This document shows, in pieces, positions 36,344 through 44,303 of a stretch of DNA of 64,000 nucleotides. A model generated the notes under the pieces. It searched no databases and was not told the origin of the DNA. It saw nothing but the letters and a program-made list of their open reading frames with translations. This stretch comes from CBDFLS01 sp965249185 (GTDB lineage Bacteria > Chloroflexota > Dehalococcoidia > Lucifugimonadales > Australimonadaceae), in NCBI GenBank assembly GCA_965249185.1, contig CBDFLS010000002.1:248001-312000 (forward strand), read 5' to 3'. Position numbers and translations under genes: made by a program. Numbering within the stretch: the first letter of the stretch is position 1; each line of letters opens with the position of its first letter.

Positions 36344-37204
36344 TCAAGCTGCGAGTAATCCTGCATAGAATCTTTGTTGAAAGGCCGCAGGTGACAGGAA
36401 TCCCAGCCTGGCCTGGCGGCGCTGCCTGTTATAGAAGATCTCGATATATTCTGTCATATCTCGAATTGCTTCCTGTCTACTTCGATAATGACGGTGATGG
36501 ACTAGCTCCTGCTTGAGTGTTCCCCAGAAGCTCTCCATCGGCGCATTATCAAAACAGTTCCCTTTCCCGCTCATGGATGATCTCAGGCCAGAGCGCTCCA
36601 TAAGATTTCTGTACTCCTGGGAGCAATACTGAGAGCCCCGGTCAGAGTGATGCATCAGTCCCCTCGCGGGGCGTTTGGCTCTCAGCGCCCGGAATAGAGA
36701 CTGACTAACCAGATTCCTGGTCATCCGCTCTCCCATGGCATAGCCCACGAGCTCTCCGGTGAACAGGTCCTTGTGGCCCGCCAGGTATAGCCAGCCTTCA
36801 TCAGTCGGTATATAGGTGATGTCACTCACCCACACGGCGTTGGGCTGACTGACCTTGAACTGCTGGCCCAACAAGTTATCCGCAACTGGCAGTCTGTGCG
36901 CGGAGTTAGTGGTAGTCTTGAATCTCCTCTTCTGTTTACAGCGTATGCCGAGCTTTTGCCGGATCCGCTTGATCCGGCAAACACCCACCCGAACGCCATG
37001 CTCCGCCAGATCGCGCTGTAACCGTTCCGGGCCATAGGTCTGTCTATTCCGCTGGTGGGCCGCCATTATCTCCAGCTCCAGCCGCACTTCCTCCTGTGCC
37101 CGCTTGGACAGCGGCCGGTCCACCCACGCATAGTAGCCGCTGGCCGATACATTCATAATCCGTCGCATCATCCGGACTGGATACTTGAGCCGCAACTCAT
37201 TCAT
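36344..37204 (-). CDS. IS3-family transposase OrfB (integrase core)
   Basis: 286 residues. HTH_21-type N-terminus (YYAWVDRPLSKRAQEEVRL...YGPERLQRDLAEHG) followed by the rve DDE core: VSDITYIPTDEGWLYLAG (first D), HHSDRGSQYCS (second D), and FDNAPMESFWGTLKQEL (catalytic E). Ends with the family RRQARLGFLSPAAFQ block. It starts 4 nt inside the end of OrfA and is probably made as an OrfAB fusion by -1 frameshifting at 37255-37249. Confidence 0.93.
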   Translation of the reverse strand: MNELRLKYPVRMMRRIMNVSASGYYAWVDRPLSKRAQEEVRLELEIMAAHQRNRQTYGPERLQRDLAEHGVRVGVCRIKRIRQKLGIRCKQKRRFKTTTNSAHRLPVADNLLGQQFKVSQPNAVWVSDITYIPTDEGWLYLAGHKDLFTGELVGYAMGERMTRNLVSQSLFRALRAKRPARGLMHHSDRGSQYCSQEYRNLMERSGLRSSMSGKGNCFDNAPMESFWGTLKQELVHHRHYRSRQEAIRDMTEYIEIFYNRQRRQARLGFLSPAAFQQRFYAGLLAA

Positions 37205-37518
37205 CGCCGCGTACCGGGCAGCGACTCCTTGGCAAAGTACGCGGCCGCTTTTTTTAGTATGTCCCGCTCCATCTTCACTTCCGCCAGTTCCTTCTTAGTC
37301 CGGGCCAAATCCATCTCTACTTCAGTCAAGGGCCTGTACGTCTTGCCGACATCTCCCAGTTTGCCGGCCCTTTGTGCCTTCACCCAGTACCCTAACGTCG
37401 ATGGCGCCAGGGACAACCGGCGGGCTGCCTCCGGCAATGATAGCCTCTCTTCCGTTACCAGCTTCACTGCTTCCTGGCGGAATTCCCTCGTGTATCTTCC
37501 TTGAGGGACACCTTTCAT
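37201..37518 (-). CDS. IS3-family transposase OrfA (HTH)
   Basis: 105 residues. RYTREFRQEAVKLVTEERLSLPEAARRLSLAPSTLGYWVK is the HTH_Tnp_1 domain, followed by a leucine-zipper-like coiled coil (LARTKKELAEVKMERDILKKAAAYF). The codons CTA AAA AAA GCG (A run at 37255-37249) form an A-rich slippery heptamer. A -1 shift there leads directly into the OrfB frame. Confidence 0.92.
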   Translation of the reverse strand: MKGVPQGRYTREFRQEAVKLVTEERLSLPEAARRLSLAPSTLGYWVKAQRAGKLGDVGKTYRPLTEVEMDLARTKKELAEVKMERDILKKAAAYFAKESLPGTRR

Positions 37519-38164
37519 ACTGACACCTCCGTCGCTCTATCTTATCCGACTTTGGTGTCCGTTTTTTCCATCCTATCTCACGCCGCCTTGCCAACGAGTA
37601 AGTGGAGTCCCTTCGCCACCGCCGACCCCGAGCGAGAGTACCTGGCTCTCGTCTCTTATCTTTGGCTCAAAAGCTCCTGGCTTACGTTGAAGCCGCTTTG
37701 GATGATCCCCAAATTCTTTGCATACTCTCGTTCAATCCAAGCTCAACTGCGTGGTGCCAATGGCCTCATCGGGTATTCCCTCCGGGGAGACCTGCTCCGT
37801 CCTAAATTCTGGACATTGTCGGTATGGGAAAGTGAGCAGGCGCTCACTGACTTCGTAACAACGCACCCTCACGGCCGGATGATGTCAGCTTTAAGGCCCC
37901 ACATCATCGAGACCAAGTTTGTCCGGTGGAATGTGGCCGGGACAGCGATTCCGCCGTCTTGGACCGACGCCCGCAGACGGTTGCAGAATGACAACCCCAA
38001 GAGCACTTGAAGGGCTACAGCGATTCGCTCAATTCATCCGTGACAGTGGACGATGTATCCAACTGGTCATGTGAGGCGCTAAAGCCAACCGCCGCTCCGG
38101 GTGCCGAAGCAGCTTTTTTCTTAAGGACGGCCGTGGGGCAGCTCTTCGGCCCTGGAGGCATCGC

Positions 38165-39058
38165 ATGACCGCAGCGGCAGAAGGCAGCCGGTCCGTGGCT
38201 CGCATCGTGCGGAGCATAACGACTGAGGAGGGCGCGGGGTTCGTCGTCCACCGGCCCTTTCCAACCGAGCACCTGAGCCACTTCGACCCGTTTCTGCTCC
38301 TGGACCAGATGGGCCCTGTCAGCTATGGCCCCGGCCAGGCGAAGGGCGCGCCGGACCACCCCCACCGCGGCTTCGAGACCGTCACCTACGTGCTCAAGGG
38401 CGTTGTGGAGCACAAGGACTCGGCGGGCAACTCGGGCGCCATCGGCCCTGGGGACGTGCAGTGGATGACCGCGGGCGCCGGCGTGGTCCACTCGGAGATG
38501 CCCGGCGAGGAGCTGCAGCGGACCGGAGGCACGCTCCACGGCTTTCAGCTCTGGGTAAACCTGCCGCGGCGCGATAAGATGATGCGCCCGCGCTATCAGG
38601 GCGTCTCCACCGACCGGGTCCCGACGGCCGAAAGCGAAGACGGCAAGGTGTGGGTCAGGGTGATCGCCGGGGAGGCGATGGACGCCAAGGCGGTGATCGA
38701 GACCCGCACGCCCATTATCTACCTGCACTTCACGCTCCAGCCAGGAGCACGGGTGGAGCAAGCGGTCCCCAGGGACTACAACGCCTTTGCATACGTGGTG
38801 GACGGCGCCGTCCTGGCCGGCATGGACGCGCAGCCGGTCGCGGAGGCGGAGGCGGCGCTATTCAACGCCGATGGCGCCCACGTCGCGCTGGCGGTGCCGG
38901 ACTCGGCGGAGGCGCCGGTCAACGTGCTGCTCATTGCGGGCGTCCCGCTGAACGAGCCCATCGCGCGCTACGGGCCCTTCGTGATGAACACGCGAGAAGA
39001 GATCTACCAGGCCATCACCGACTTCAACTCGGGCCGCATGGGCCGGATCACCGTCTGA
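38165..39058 (+). CDS. Pirin family protein
   Basis: 297 residues with a GGAGG site before ATG 38165. Bicupin fold: the metal-binding block DHPHRGFETVTYVLKGVVEHKDS supplies two His, and AGAGVVHSEMP supplies the third His and the Glu. The C-terminal cupin contains RDYNAFAYVVDGA and VLLIAGVPLNEPIARYGPFVMNT. Pirins are Fe(II) proteins; some have quercetin dioxygenase activity and others are regulators. Role here unknown. Monocistronic, upstream of the peroxiredoxin. Confidence 0.92.
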   Translation: MTAAAEGSRSVARIVRSITTEEGAGFVVHRPFPTEHLSHFDPFLLLDQMGPVSYGPGQAKGAPDHPHRGFETVTYVLKGVVEHKDSAGNSGAIGPGDVQWMTAGAGVVHSEMPGEELQRTGGTLHGFQLWVNLPRRDKMMRPRYQGVSTDRVPTAESEDGKVWVRVIAGEAMDAKAVIETRTPIIYLHFTLQPGARVEQAVPRDYNAFAYVVDGAVLAGMDAQPVAEAEAALFNADGAHVALAVPDSAEAPVNVLLIAGVPLNEPIARYGPFVMNTREEIYQAITDFNSGRMGRITV

Positions 39059-39183
39059 TATCGTGCGGCGCCTCATGTCCCAGCTAGGGCGCTGACCCCG
39101 CGGCCGCACGCCCCCGGCATCCAGCCTTGCCCGCCGGCTCAATAGTGTAAAATCTCGAACGAAAGCCGAGGAGGTCTTACGAT

Positions 39184-39648
39184 ATGACGCTAAAAGTGGG
39201 TGACAAGGCTCCCGACATCTCCGTGCTCGCCTCCAATGGCGCCACGGTCTCGCTCAAGGATTTCGCGGGCAAGAAGGTGGTGCTCTACTTCTATCCCAAG
39301 GACAATACCCCTGGCTGCACCCGGGAGGCATGCGGCTTCCGGGACCATTACTCGGAGCTGGAGCAGGCTGGGGCCGTTGTGCTGGGGGTGAGCAAGGACA
39401 GCATCAAGTCCCACGAGAAGTTCATCTCGAATTACGAGTTGCCGTTCCTGCTCCTATCTGATCAGGAGGCCCAGGTCGCGTCGGCCTTCGGCGCGTGGGG
39501 TGAGAAGCGGCAGTACGGCCGGACGTACATGGGAATGTTCCGCATGACCTTCCTGATCGATGAAGAGGGGAAGATCGCGAAGGTGTGGCCGAAGGTGAAG
39601 CCCGACGAGCACGCCACGGAGGTCCTGGCCGCCATCAGCGAGTCCTGA
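39184..39648 (+). CDS. bcp: Thioredoxin-dependent peroxiredoxin (Bcp/PrxQ)
   Basis: 154 residues, the usual Bcp length, with GAGGAGGT before ATG 39184 and a TAAAAT -10-like box near 39146. The active-site block KDNTPGCTREACGFRDHY has the peroxidatic Cys at 46 and the resolving Cys five residues later, as in atypical 2-Cys PrxQ. The C-terminal YMGMFRMTFLIDEEGKIAKVWPKVKPDEHA is conserved. It reduces hydroperoxides using thioredoxin. Cytoplasmic. Confidence 0.95.
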   Translation: MTLKVGDKAPDISVLASNGATVSLKDFAGKKVVLYFYPKDNTPGCTREACGFRDHYSELEQAGAVVLGVSKDSIKSHEKFISNYELPFLLLSDQEAQVASAFGAWGEKRQYGRTYMGMFRMTFLIDEEGKIAKVWPKVKPDEHATEVLAAISES

Positions 39649-39738
39649 AACTCTCGCGGGCCCGCTCTCCGAAAGGCTGCTAGGCGGGGACCGAGGGGAA
39701 AGCACGTCTATCCAAGGCAGGAAGCTATCCGAGCCGGC

Positions 39739-41079
39739 ATGAAGCCTCTGACCATCCAAAGAACGGTGCGCGTCCGAATCCCAACGGCGGACGCGGAGTT
39801 CCAGCTGCTCCACTACACGAACAACCACGACCAGAAAGAGCACATAGCGCTGGTCACCGGCGATGTCTCCGGGCAACGGGACGTGCTGGTGCGTGTCCAT
39901 TCGGAGTGCCTGACCGGCGACGTTTTCGGCTCGCTCCGGTGCGATTGCGGCGGCCAGCTCTACCGCTCCATGCGGCTGATCTCGCTGGAGGGCCGGGGAG
40001 TCCTCCTCTATCTACGCCAGGAGGGTCGCGGCATCGGCCTCCTGGACAAGCTCCGCGCCTACGACCTGCAGGACATGGGGTACGACACCGTCGACGCGAA
40101 CCGGATGCTGGGCCACGAAGCCGACGAGCGCGACTACCGGGTAGCGGCCCTGATGCTCAAGGACGTCGGCGTCGAGTCCGTCCATCTCCTGACGAACAAC
40201 CTCACCAAGATAGATGACCTGAGAACGCTCGGGATCGACGTCACCGCTCGCAGGGAGCTCCATCCCCAAGTGAACGCCGAGAACAGCGGCTACCTGATGA
40301 CCAAGATCGAGCGAATGGGACACCTCATAGAGCTTGGCGCCGTTCCCCTGCTCAGCGCCTCGGGGGCCGACGGCGCACGGCTGCTGGAGCGGCGGGCGGA
40401 GCTCACCCGCCGGAACACGGGCCGGCCCTTCGTCACCTTGACGTACGCGCAAAGCCTGGACGGCAGCATCGCCCGGGTCCCCGGCAAGCGCATGCAACTG
40501 AGCGGCCCGGAAGCGCAGGCCATGACCCACCGGCTCCGCGCTGCCAACGACGCCATCCTGGTGGGCATCGGCACCGTGCTCGCCGACAACCCCCGCCTCA
40601 CGGTCCGGCTCGCCGAGGGGAGAGACCCGCAGCCGGTCATCCTCGATAGCAAGCTCAGGTTCCCGTTGGACGCCAACCTGCTGCTGGACCGGAGCGCGCC
40701 TCCCTGGATCATCACGACACCAGGGGCGCCCCGGGCCAAGCGAGAGGCGTTGGAGGAACAGGGAGCACGAGTGCTGGAGATGCCTTCAAACGACAGCGGC
40801 CTGATCGACTTGAATGTGCTGATGCAGCACCTGGCCGGCGAGGGGATCAACAGCGTGATGGTGGAGGGTGGAGCCGAGGTGATTACCAGCTTTCTCGCGG
40901 AGCGCTTGGTGGACCACATGATCCTGACAGTGGCGCCGGTGCTGGTTGGCGGCATGAGAGCCGCGGGAGAGCTGGGAGCCTCCTTGGGCGTGCGGTGTCC
41001 TCGCCTGGTGAACACGGGACACCAGCAGCTAGGGGATGACTGGGTGATCTGGGGTGATGTCGCCTGGGGTAACGATTGA
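39739..41079 (+). CDS. GTP cyclohydrolase II fused to a RibD-type pyrimidine reductase domain
   Basis: 446 residues. About 15-210 is RibA: zinc cysteines C57, C68, C70 in HSECLTGDVFGSLRCDCGGQL, and LRQEGRGIGLLDKLRAYDLQD with the catalytic region. About 228-446 is the RibD C-terminal reductase: RPFVTLTYAQSLDGSIA, NDAILVGIGTVLADNPRLTVR, VMVEGGAEVITSFL. There is no deaminase domain. GTP would be opened to a diaminopyrimidine ribosyl phosphate and its ribosyl group reduced before any deamination. This order is archaeal/fungal-like. First of a four-gene operon; the TTGA overlap couples the next gene. Could serve riboflavin or a special metabolite. Confidence 0.9.
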   Translation: MKPLTIQRTVRVRIPTADAEFQLLHYTNNHDQKEHIALVTGDVSGQRDVLVRVHSECLTGDVFGSLRCDCGGQLYRSMRLISLEGRGVLLYLRQEGRGIGLLDKLRAYDLQDMGYDTVDANRMLGHEADERDYRVAALMLKDVGVESVHLLTNNLTKIDDLRTLGIDVTARRELHPQVNAENSGYLMTKIERMGHLIELGAVPLLSASGADGARLLERRAELTRRNTGRPFVTLTYAQSLDGSIARVPGKRMQLSGPEAQAMTHRLRAANDAILVGIGTVLADNPRLTVRLAEGRDPQPVILDSKLRFPLDANLLLDRSAPPWIITTPGAPRAKREALEEQGARVLEMPSNDSGLIDLNVLMQHLAGEGINSVMVEGGAEVITSFLAERLVDHMILTVAPVLVGGMRAAGELGASLGVRCPRLVNTGHQQLGDDWVIWGDVAWGND

Positions 41080-42107
41080 GGCGGACAAGCCTGTACTTCA
41101 CGGCGCCCGGCAAAACGGCAGTGCAAGAGGACACGCTGCCGGCCCCTTCCCACCGCGAAGTCCTGGTCAAGACGCTCGTCTCCGCCATCAGCGCCGGCAC
41201 GGAGCTGCTGATCTACCGTGGCCAGGCGCCCGCCGGCCTGCCCGTTGACGAGACGATCCCGGCGCTGCGCGTACCGTTCGGCTACCCCTTGAAGTACGGC
41301 TATAGCGTGGCGGGCCGGGTCGAGCAGACGGGCCCGGAGGTCGACGAGCAGTGGCGGGGCAAGCTCGTGTTCGCCTTCCACCCCCACGAGAGCCACTTCA
41401 CCTGCGCCGTGGAAGAGCTGGTCCCCGTGCCGCCCGGCGTGTCCGCCGAGGATGCCGTTTTCCTGGCCAATACGGAGACGGCGGTCAACCTGATCATGGA
41501 CGGCCAGCCCGCCATTGGGGAGCAGGTGGCCGTGTTCGGCCAAGGGGTTGTGGGTTTGCTGACCACCGCGCTGCTCAGCCGATTGTCCCTGGCCTCGCTC
41601 GTCACCGTGGACCCCTACCCCACTCGACGTCAGCGGTCCATGGAGCTTGGCGCGACCACCAGCGTCGACCCCGGCGAGGGCGACACACCGGCGCGGATAC
41701 GGGCGCTCCTCCAAGGGGACCGGCCCTATTCGGGCGCGGACCTGGCCTATGAGACCTCCGGCGCCCCAGAGGCCCTGGATACGGCTCTCGCCGTGGCCGG
41801 CTTCAATGGACGCATCGTCGTCGGCTCCTGGTATGGGACCAAGGAGGCGACGCTGCATCTGGGCGGGCGGTTCCACCGCGACCGGATGTCGGTCATCAGC
41901 AGTCAGGTGAGCACCATCGCTCCGCAGTGGTCGGCGCGTTGGACGAAGCCCCGGCGGCTCGGCGTCGCGTGGTCGGCCCTCCAATCGCTGCGCCCGTCGT
42001 CGCTGGTCACCCACCGCTTTCCCATCGGCGAGGCCCCGGAGGCGTACCGGCTGCTGGACCAGCGGCCCGATGAGGCACTCCAGGTGCTGCTGGAGTATCC
42101 AGACTAG
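41076..42107 (+). CDS. Zinc-type alcohol dehydrogenase-like oxidoreductase (MDR family)
   Basis: 343 residues from TTG 41076, overlapping the upstream stop in TTGA. The N-terminal GroES-like half has SAISAGTELLIYRGQAP and YGYSVAGRVEQTGPEV but lacks the classical catalytic-zinc cysteine set. The Rossmann half has VAVFGQGVVGLLTTALL and YETSGAPEALDTALAVAGFNGRIVVGSWYG. This subgroup often sits beside pterin or chlorophyll-type pathway genes. Position between a GTP-cyclohydrolase fusion and a PTPS homologue suggests it oxidises or reduces a pterin/pyrimidine side chain (inference). Confidence 0.87.
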   Translation: MRRTSLYFTAPGKTAVQEDTLPAPSHREVLVKTLVSAISAGTELLIYRGQAPAGLPVDETIPALRVPFGYPLKYGYSVAGRVEQTGPEVDEQWRGKLVFAFHPHESHFTCAVEELVPVPPGVSAEDAVFLANTETAVNLIMDGQPAIGEQVAVFGQGVVGLLTTALLSRLSLASLVTVDPYPTRRQRSMELGATTSVDPGEGDTPARIRALLQGDRPYSGADLAYETSGAPEALDTALAVAGFNGRIVVGSWYGTKEATLHLGGRFHRDRMSVISSQVSTIAPQWSARWTKPRRLGVAWSALQSLRPSSLVTHRFPIGEAPEAYRLLDQRPDEALQVLLEYPD

Positions 42108-42143
42108 CGGCGCCGACGCCGGGACAGAGCGAGGAAGTGACGG

Positions 42144-42569
42144 ATGTACACCGTTTCCGTAAAGGACGACTTCGTCGGGTGGCACTACCTGGTGGGCGGC
42201 GACTGGGGGCCCGAGAACGAGCTGAACTCCCATCACTATCAGGTTGAGGTGATGCTGGAGGGCCCGAGCCTGGACCAGCATGGGTTCCTGGTCGATATCG
42301 TTGAGATTGCGCGCATCCTGGGAGAGCTGGTGAGCAGGTACAGAGAGAAGAGTCTGAACGACTTCCCAGAGTTTGACGGGCTGAACCCGAGCATTGAGCA
42401 CCTCTCCCGCATTCTCTGCCAGGCGATGGCGGACCGCCTCCAAGCTCCAAACCTGATCGCGATCACCGTTAGGGTGTGGGAGGACGCCGAGGCCTGGGCA
42501 TCCTTCAGGAAAAAGCTTGGCAGGAAAAAGCTTGGCAGGAAAAAGCTTGGCAGGAAAGAGCTTGGATGA
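42144..42569 (+). CDS. Divergent 6-pyruvoyl-tetrahydropterin synthase / QueD-family protein
   Basis: 141 residues. T-fold pattern: VSVKDDFVGWHYLVGG (H14, first zinc ligand), ELNSHHYQVEVMLEG (LHGHxY replaced by LNSHHY, so one zinc His is Asn), FLVDIVEI, NPSIEHLSRILC and VRVWEDAEAW (family Glu). The catalytic Cys before LHGH is absent. So it keeps the fold but has probably lost standard QueD/PTPS chemistry. The tail KKLGRKKLGRKKLGRKELG is encoded by a four-unit tandem DNA repeat. Its stop overlaps the glycosyltransferase start (ATGA). Confidence 0.82.
   Translation: MYTVSVKDDFVGWHYLVGGDWGPENELNSHHYQVEVMLEGPSLDQHGFLVDIVEIARILGELVSRYREKSLNDFPEFDGLNPSIEHLSRILCQAMADRLQAPNLIAITVRVWEDAEAWASFRKKLGRKKLGRKKLGRKELG
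42506..42565 (+). repeat. Four-unit 15-bp tandem repeat at a coding junction
   Basis: CAGGAAAAAGCTTGG occurs at 42506, 42521 and 42536, and CAGGAAAGAGCTTGG at 42551. Unit length is a multiple of three, so unit gain or loss keeps the frame. It encodes the basic RKKLG tail of the QueD-like protein and also places an AGGAAA motif upstream of ATG 42566. Confidence 0.93.
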
Positions 42570-43651
42570 GAATCGGCCTCATCATCTATGGGAGCCTGGA
42601 GACCGTCACCGGGGGGTTTCTCTACGACCGTATGCTGGTGGAGCACCTGCGCGGCCAGGGTGACCAGGTGGAGGTGGTGTCGCTGCCCTGGCGGAGCTAC
42701 GGCCTCGGCTTGGGCCATAACCTCTCCCGGTCCCTCTTCAGCCGCCTGCGCGATGCCCCCTTCGATATCCTGCTCCAGGACGAACTCGCTCACCCCTCTC
42801 TCTTTTGGCTCAATCGGCGAGTGCGGAGGGCCGCAAGGTATCCGATTGTCGCCATTATCCATCTTCTACGCAGCGTCGAGCCGAGGCCCGCTTGGCAAAA
42901 CCGCCTCTACGGCTGGATAGAGCGCCGGTACTTGAGGAGCGTGGATGGCTTCATTTGGAACAGCCAGGCCACGCGTGGGGCGGCCGAGGCGCTGGCGGGA
43001 CAGGTGCGTCCCGGCGTGGTGGCCTGCCCCGGAGGAGACCACCTCTCGCCCGCTATTTCGACGCGAGAGATCGGCGAGCGAGCCCAGGAGGCAGGCCCGC
43101 TTCGGGTGCTGTTCGTGGGCAACGTTAGTCCGGTGAAGGGGCTGCACACTCTGGTGGAGGCGCTATCACACATGCCCAGCGGTGCCTGGCGCCTGTCGGT
43201 GATAGGGAGCCTGACGACGGCTCCCGGCTATGTCCGTGCCGTCCGCAAGCAGGCGGACCGGTCGGGCGTGAGCGACTGTATCGAGCTGCTCGGCGCCCTG
43301 CCCAACGCCCAGGTAGCCGCCCACCTGGAGCGGTCTCAGGTGCTGGCGGTGCCGTCGGCGCACGAGGCGTTCGGCATCGCCTACCTGGAGGCCATGGGCT
43401 TTGGATTGCCGGTTATCGCCTCCGCCCAGGGAGCGGCGGGCGAGGTTTTGAGCCACGGCCAGGAGGGCTTTCTCGTGGCGCCTGGAGACGCGGAGGCCCT
43501 GGCCCAGCATCTAACGCGGCTGCACCAGGACCGGGGTTTGCTGGCGAGCATGGGAATACAGGCTCGGGAACGGTACGCGGCGCACCCAAGCTGGGCTGAC
43601 AGCGGCAGAGCGGTCCGCAACTTCTTGCACGGTCTTGCCCGCGGAGCGTAG
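42566..43651 (+). CDS. Family 4 glycosyltransferase
   Basis: 361 residues from ATG 42566, overlapping the QueD-like stop; the upstream in-frame extension is repeat-derived. GT-B fold: N-terminal MRIGLIIYGSLETVTGGFLYDRMLVEHL, then LRVLFVGNVSPVKGLHTLVEALSHM opening the donor domain and the GT4 donor motif VPSAHEAFGIAYLEAMGFGLPVIASAQGAAGEVL. Retaining enzyme using an NDP-sugar. As the last gene of the RibA-RibD/MDR/QueD-like operon it may glycosylate a pterin-type product, as cyanobacterial pteridine glycosyltransferases do. This is inference from gene order. Confidence 0.88.
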   Translation: MRIGLIIYGSLETVTGGFLYDRMLVEHLRGQGDQVEVVSLPWRSYGLGLGHNLSRSLFSRLRDAPFDILLQDELAHPSLFWLNRRVRRAARYPIVAIIHLLRSVEPRPAWQNRLYGWIERRYLRSVDGFIWNSQATRGAAEALAGQVRPGVVACPGGDHLSPAISTREIGERAQEAGPLRVLFVGNVSPVKGLHTLVEALSHMPSGAWRLSVIGSLTTAPGYVRAVRKQADRSGVSDCIELLGALPNAQVAAHLERSQVLAVPSAHEAFGIAYLEAMGFGLPVIASAQGAAGEVLSHGQEGFLVAPGDAEALAQHLTRLHQDRGLLASMGIQARERYAAHPSWADSGRAVRNFLHGLARGA

Positions 43652-43715
43652 GCGGTGCCGGGGTGAAGCCACGTCCTCGCCCTCAAACTAATACACTACT
43701 CAGCTTTGGGTTACG

Positions 43716-43745
43716 TTGACACTCTCAAAAGCTTTTCAGTATGAT
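43716..43745 (+). promoter_or_regulatory. Promoter of the five-tRNA cluster
   Basis: Perfect TTGACA (43716-43721), 18-nt spacer, TATGAT (43740-43745). It lies 52 nt before the first mature tRNA end and is likely to drive all five genes. Confidence 0.7.
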
Positions 43746-43797
43746 GGCCTTGTGTTCGACGGGCCGAGGTGAGCGGCTGGCTCCCAAGGCCCGCGGC

Positions 43798-43872
43798 GGC
43801 AACGTAGCTCAGCGGCAGAGCGGGCGCTTCATAAGCGCTAGGTCGCTGGTTCGAATCCAGCCGTTGCCACCA
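43798..43872 (+). tRNA. tRNA-Met (CAT)
   Basis: Acceptor GGCAACG pairs with CGTTGCC; anticodon stem GGCGC/GCGCT encloses TTCATAA; CCA is encoded. The anticodon stem lacks the three G-C pairs of initiators, so this is an elongator-type CAU tRNA. An Ile2 tRNA with a modified CAU cannot be excluded by eye. Confidence 0.88.
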
Positions 43873-43901
43873 CAAGAGGAACCGGAGCATCGCAGTAGGG
43901 C

Positions 43902-43978
43902 GGGCGGATAGCTCAGTTGGTTAGAGCGCCTGCTTCACACGCAGGAGGTCGCAGGTTCAAGTCCTGCTTCGCCCACCA
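43902..43978 (+). tRNA. tRNA-Val (CAC)
   Basis: Acceptor GGGCGGA with TTCGCCC, anticodon stem CCTGC/GCAGG with loop TTCACAC (anticodon CAC), T-arm GGTTCAAGTCC, encoded CCA. Confidence 0.93.
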
Positions 43979-43990
43979 GATAGCTTTTGT

Positions 43991-44076
43991 GCCGAGGTGG
44001 CGGAACGGTAGACGCGCTACGTTCAGGGCGTAGTGTCCTCACGGGCGTGCGAGTTCAAATCTCGCCCTCGGCACCA
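43991..44076 (+). tRNA. tRNA-Leu (CAG)
   Basis: Acceptor GCCGAGG with CCTCGGC, anticodon stem CTACG/CGTAG with loop TTCAGGG (anticodon CAG), a long variable arm (TGTCCTCACGGGCGT) typical of tRNA-Leu, T-arm GAGTTCAAATCTC, encoded CCA. Confidence 0.93.
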
Positions 44077-44123
44077 TGCGTGGCCGCCAGTGGCCAGGAC
44101 AGTTCGACCGGCCATATCATCGT

Positions 44124-44199
44124 GCGCTTGTAGCTCAATGGATAGAGCGCAGCCCTGCGGAGGCTGAGGTTGCGGGTTCGAGCCCCGCCAAGCGTACCA
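44124..44199 (+). tRNA. tRNA-Arg (GCG)
   Basis: Acceptor GCGCTTG with CAAGCGT (one G-T pair), anticodon stem CAGCC/GGCTG with loop CTGCGGA (anticodon GCG, reads CGC), T-arm GGGTTCGAGCCCC, encoded CCA. Confidence 0.9.
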
Positions 44200-44227
44200 T
44201 CCCCATCACTCCACGGTTCGGGTCTAC

Positions 44228-44303
44228 GGGCGAGTAGCTCAGTGGTAAGAGCGCCTGTTTTACACACAGGAGGTCGCAGGTTCGAGTCCTGCTTCGCCCA
44301 CCA
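44228..44303 (+). tRNA. tRNA-Val (TAC), likely integration site
   Basis: Acceptor GGGCGAG with TTCGCCC, anticodon stem CCTGT/ACAGG with loop TTTACAC (anticodon TAC), T-arm GGTTCGAGTCC, encoded CCA at 44301-44303. A serine-recombinase remnant abuts its 3' end on the opposite strand and reads into it. The tRNA 3' half is therefore the probable attachment core of the mobile region to the right. Confidence 0.93.
44278..44303. other. Candidate attachment core (attL) in the tRNA-Val 3' end
   Basis: The T-arm/acceptor part of tRNA-Val(TAC) directly joins recombinase sequence. The matching second copy is not in the window; it should lie beyond 64000 if the element is one unit. Confidence 0.35.

Larger units (their letters stand above)
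36330..37560. mobile_element. IS3-family insertion sequence
   Basis: Ends are inverted repeats: left GGACACCAAA from 36330, right TTTGGTGTCC to 37560. Two overlapping minus-strand frames (OrfA 37518-37201, OrfB 37204-36344) and a seven-A run inside OrfA fit programmed -1 frameshifting to an OrfAB transposase. Only a GT is duplicated at the ends, shorter than the usual 3-4 bp, so exact borders may be off by a base or two. Both frames look intact. Confidence 0.87.
36319..38010 (+). pseudogene. Monooxygenase-like (ABM/DUF3291-type) gene interrupted by an IS3 element at codon 4
   Basis: Before the IS, ATGGCAATAGT (36319-36329) encodes M-A-I-V. After the IS, from 37561, the frame reads VFSILSHAALPTSKWSPFATADPEREYLALVSYL and continues to 38010 with FWTLSVWESEQALTDFVTTHPH and FVRWNV, the ferredoxin-like monooxygenase/DUF3291 pattern. 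Removing the element and one GT copy restores a continuous frame MAIVFSILSHAAL, so I infer the IS landed in codon 4. The intact protein would be about 154 residues. Without its start the gene is probably silent. Confidence 0.7.

Noticed and set aside
40290..42443. Minus-strand 717-codon open frame opposite the ribA-ribD and dehydrogenase genes
   Set aside because: Same GC-driven antisense artefact; no motif, and it crosses three real genes.
44135..44303. C-terminal extension of the recombinase as native protein
   Set aside because: The residues are the antisense translation of two tRNA genes, so the extension is a junction artefact.
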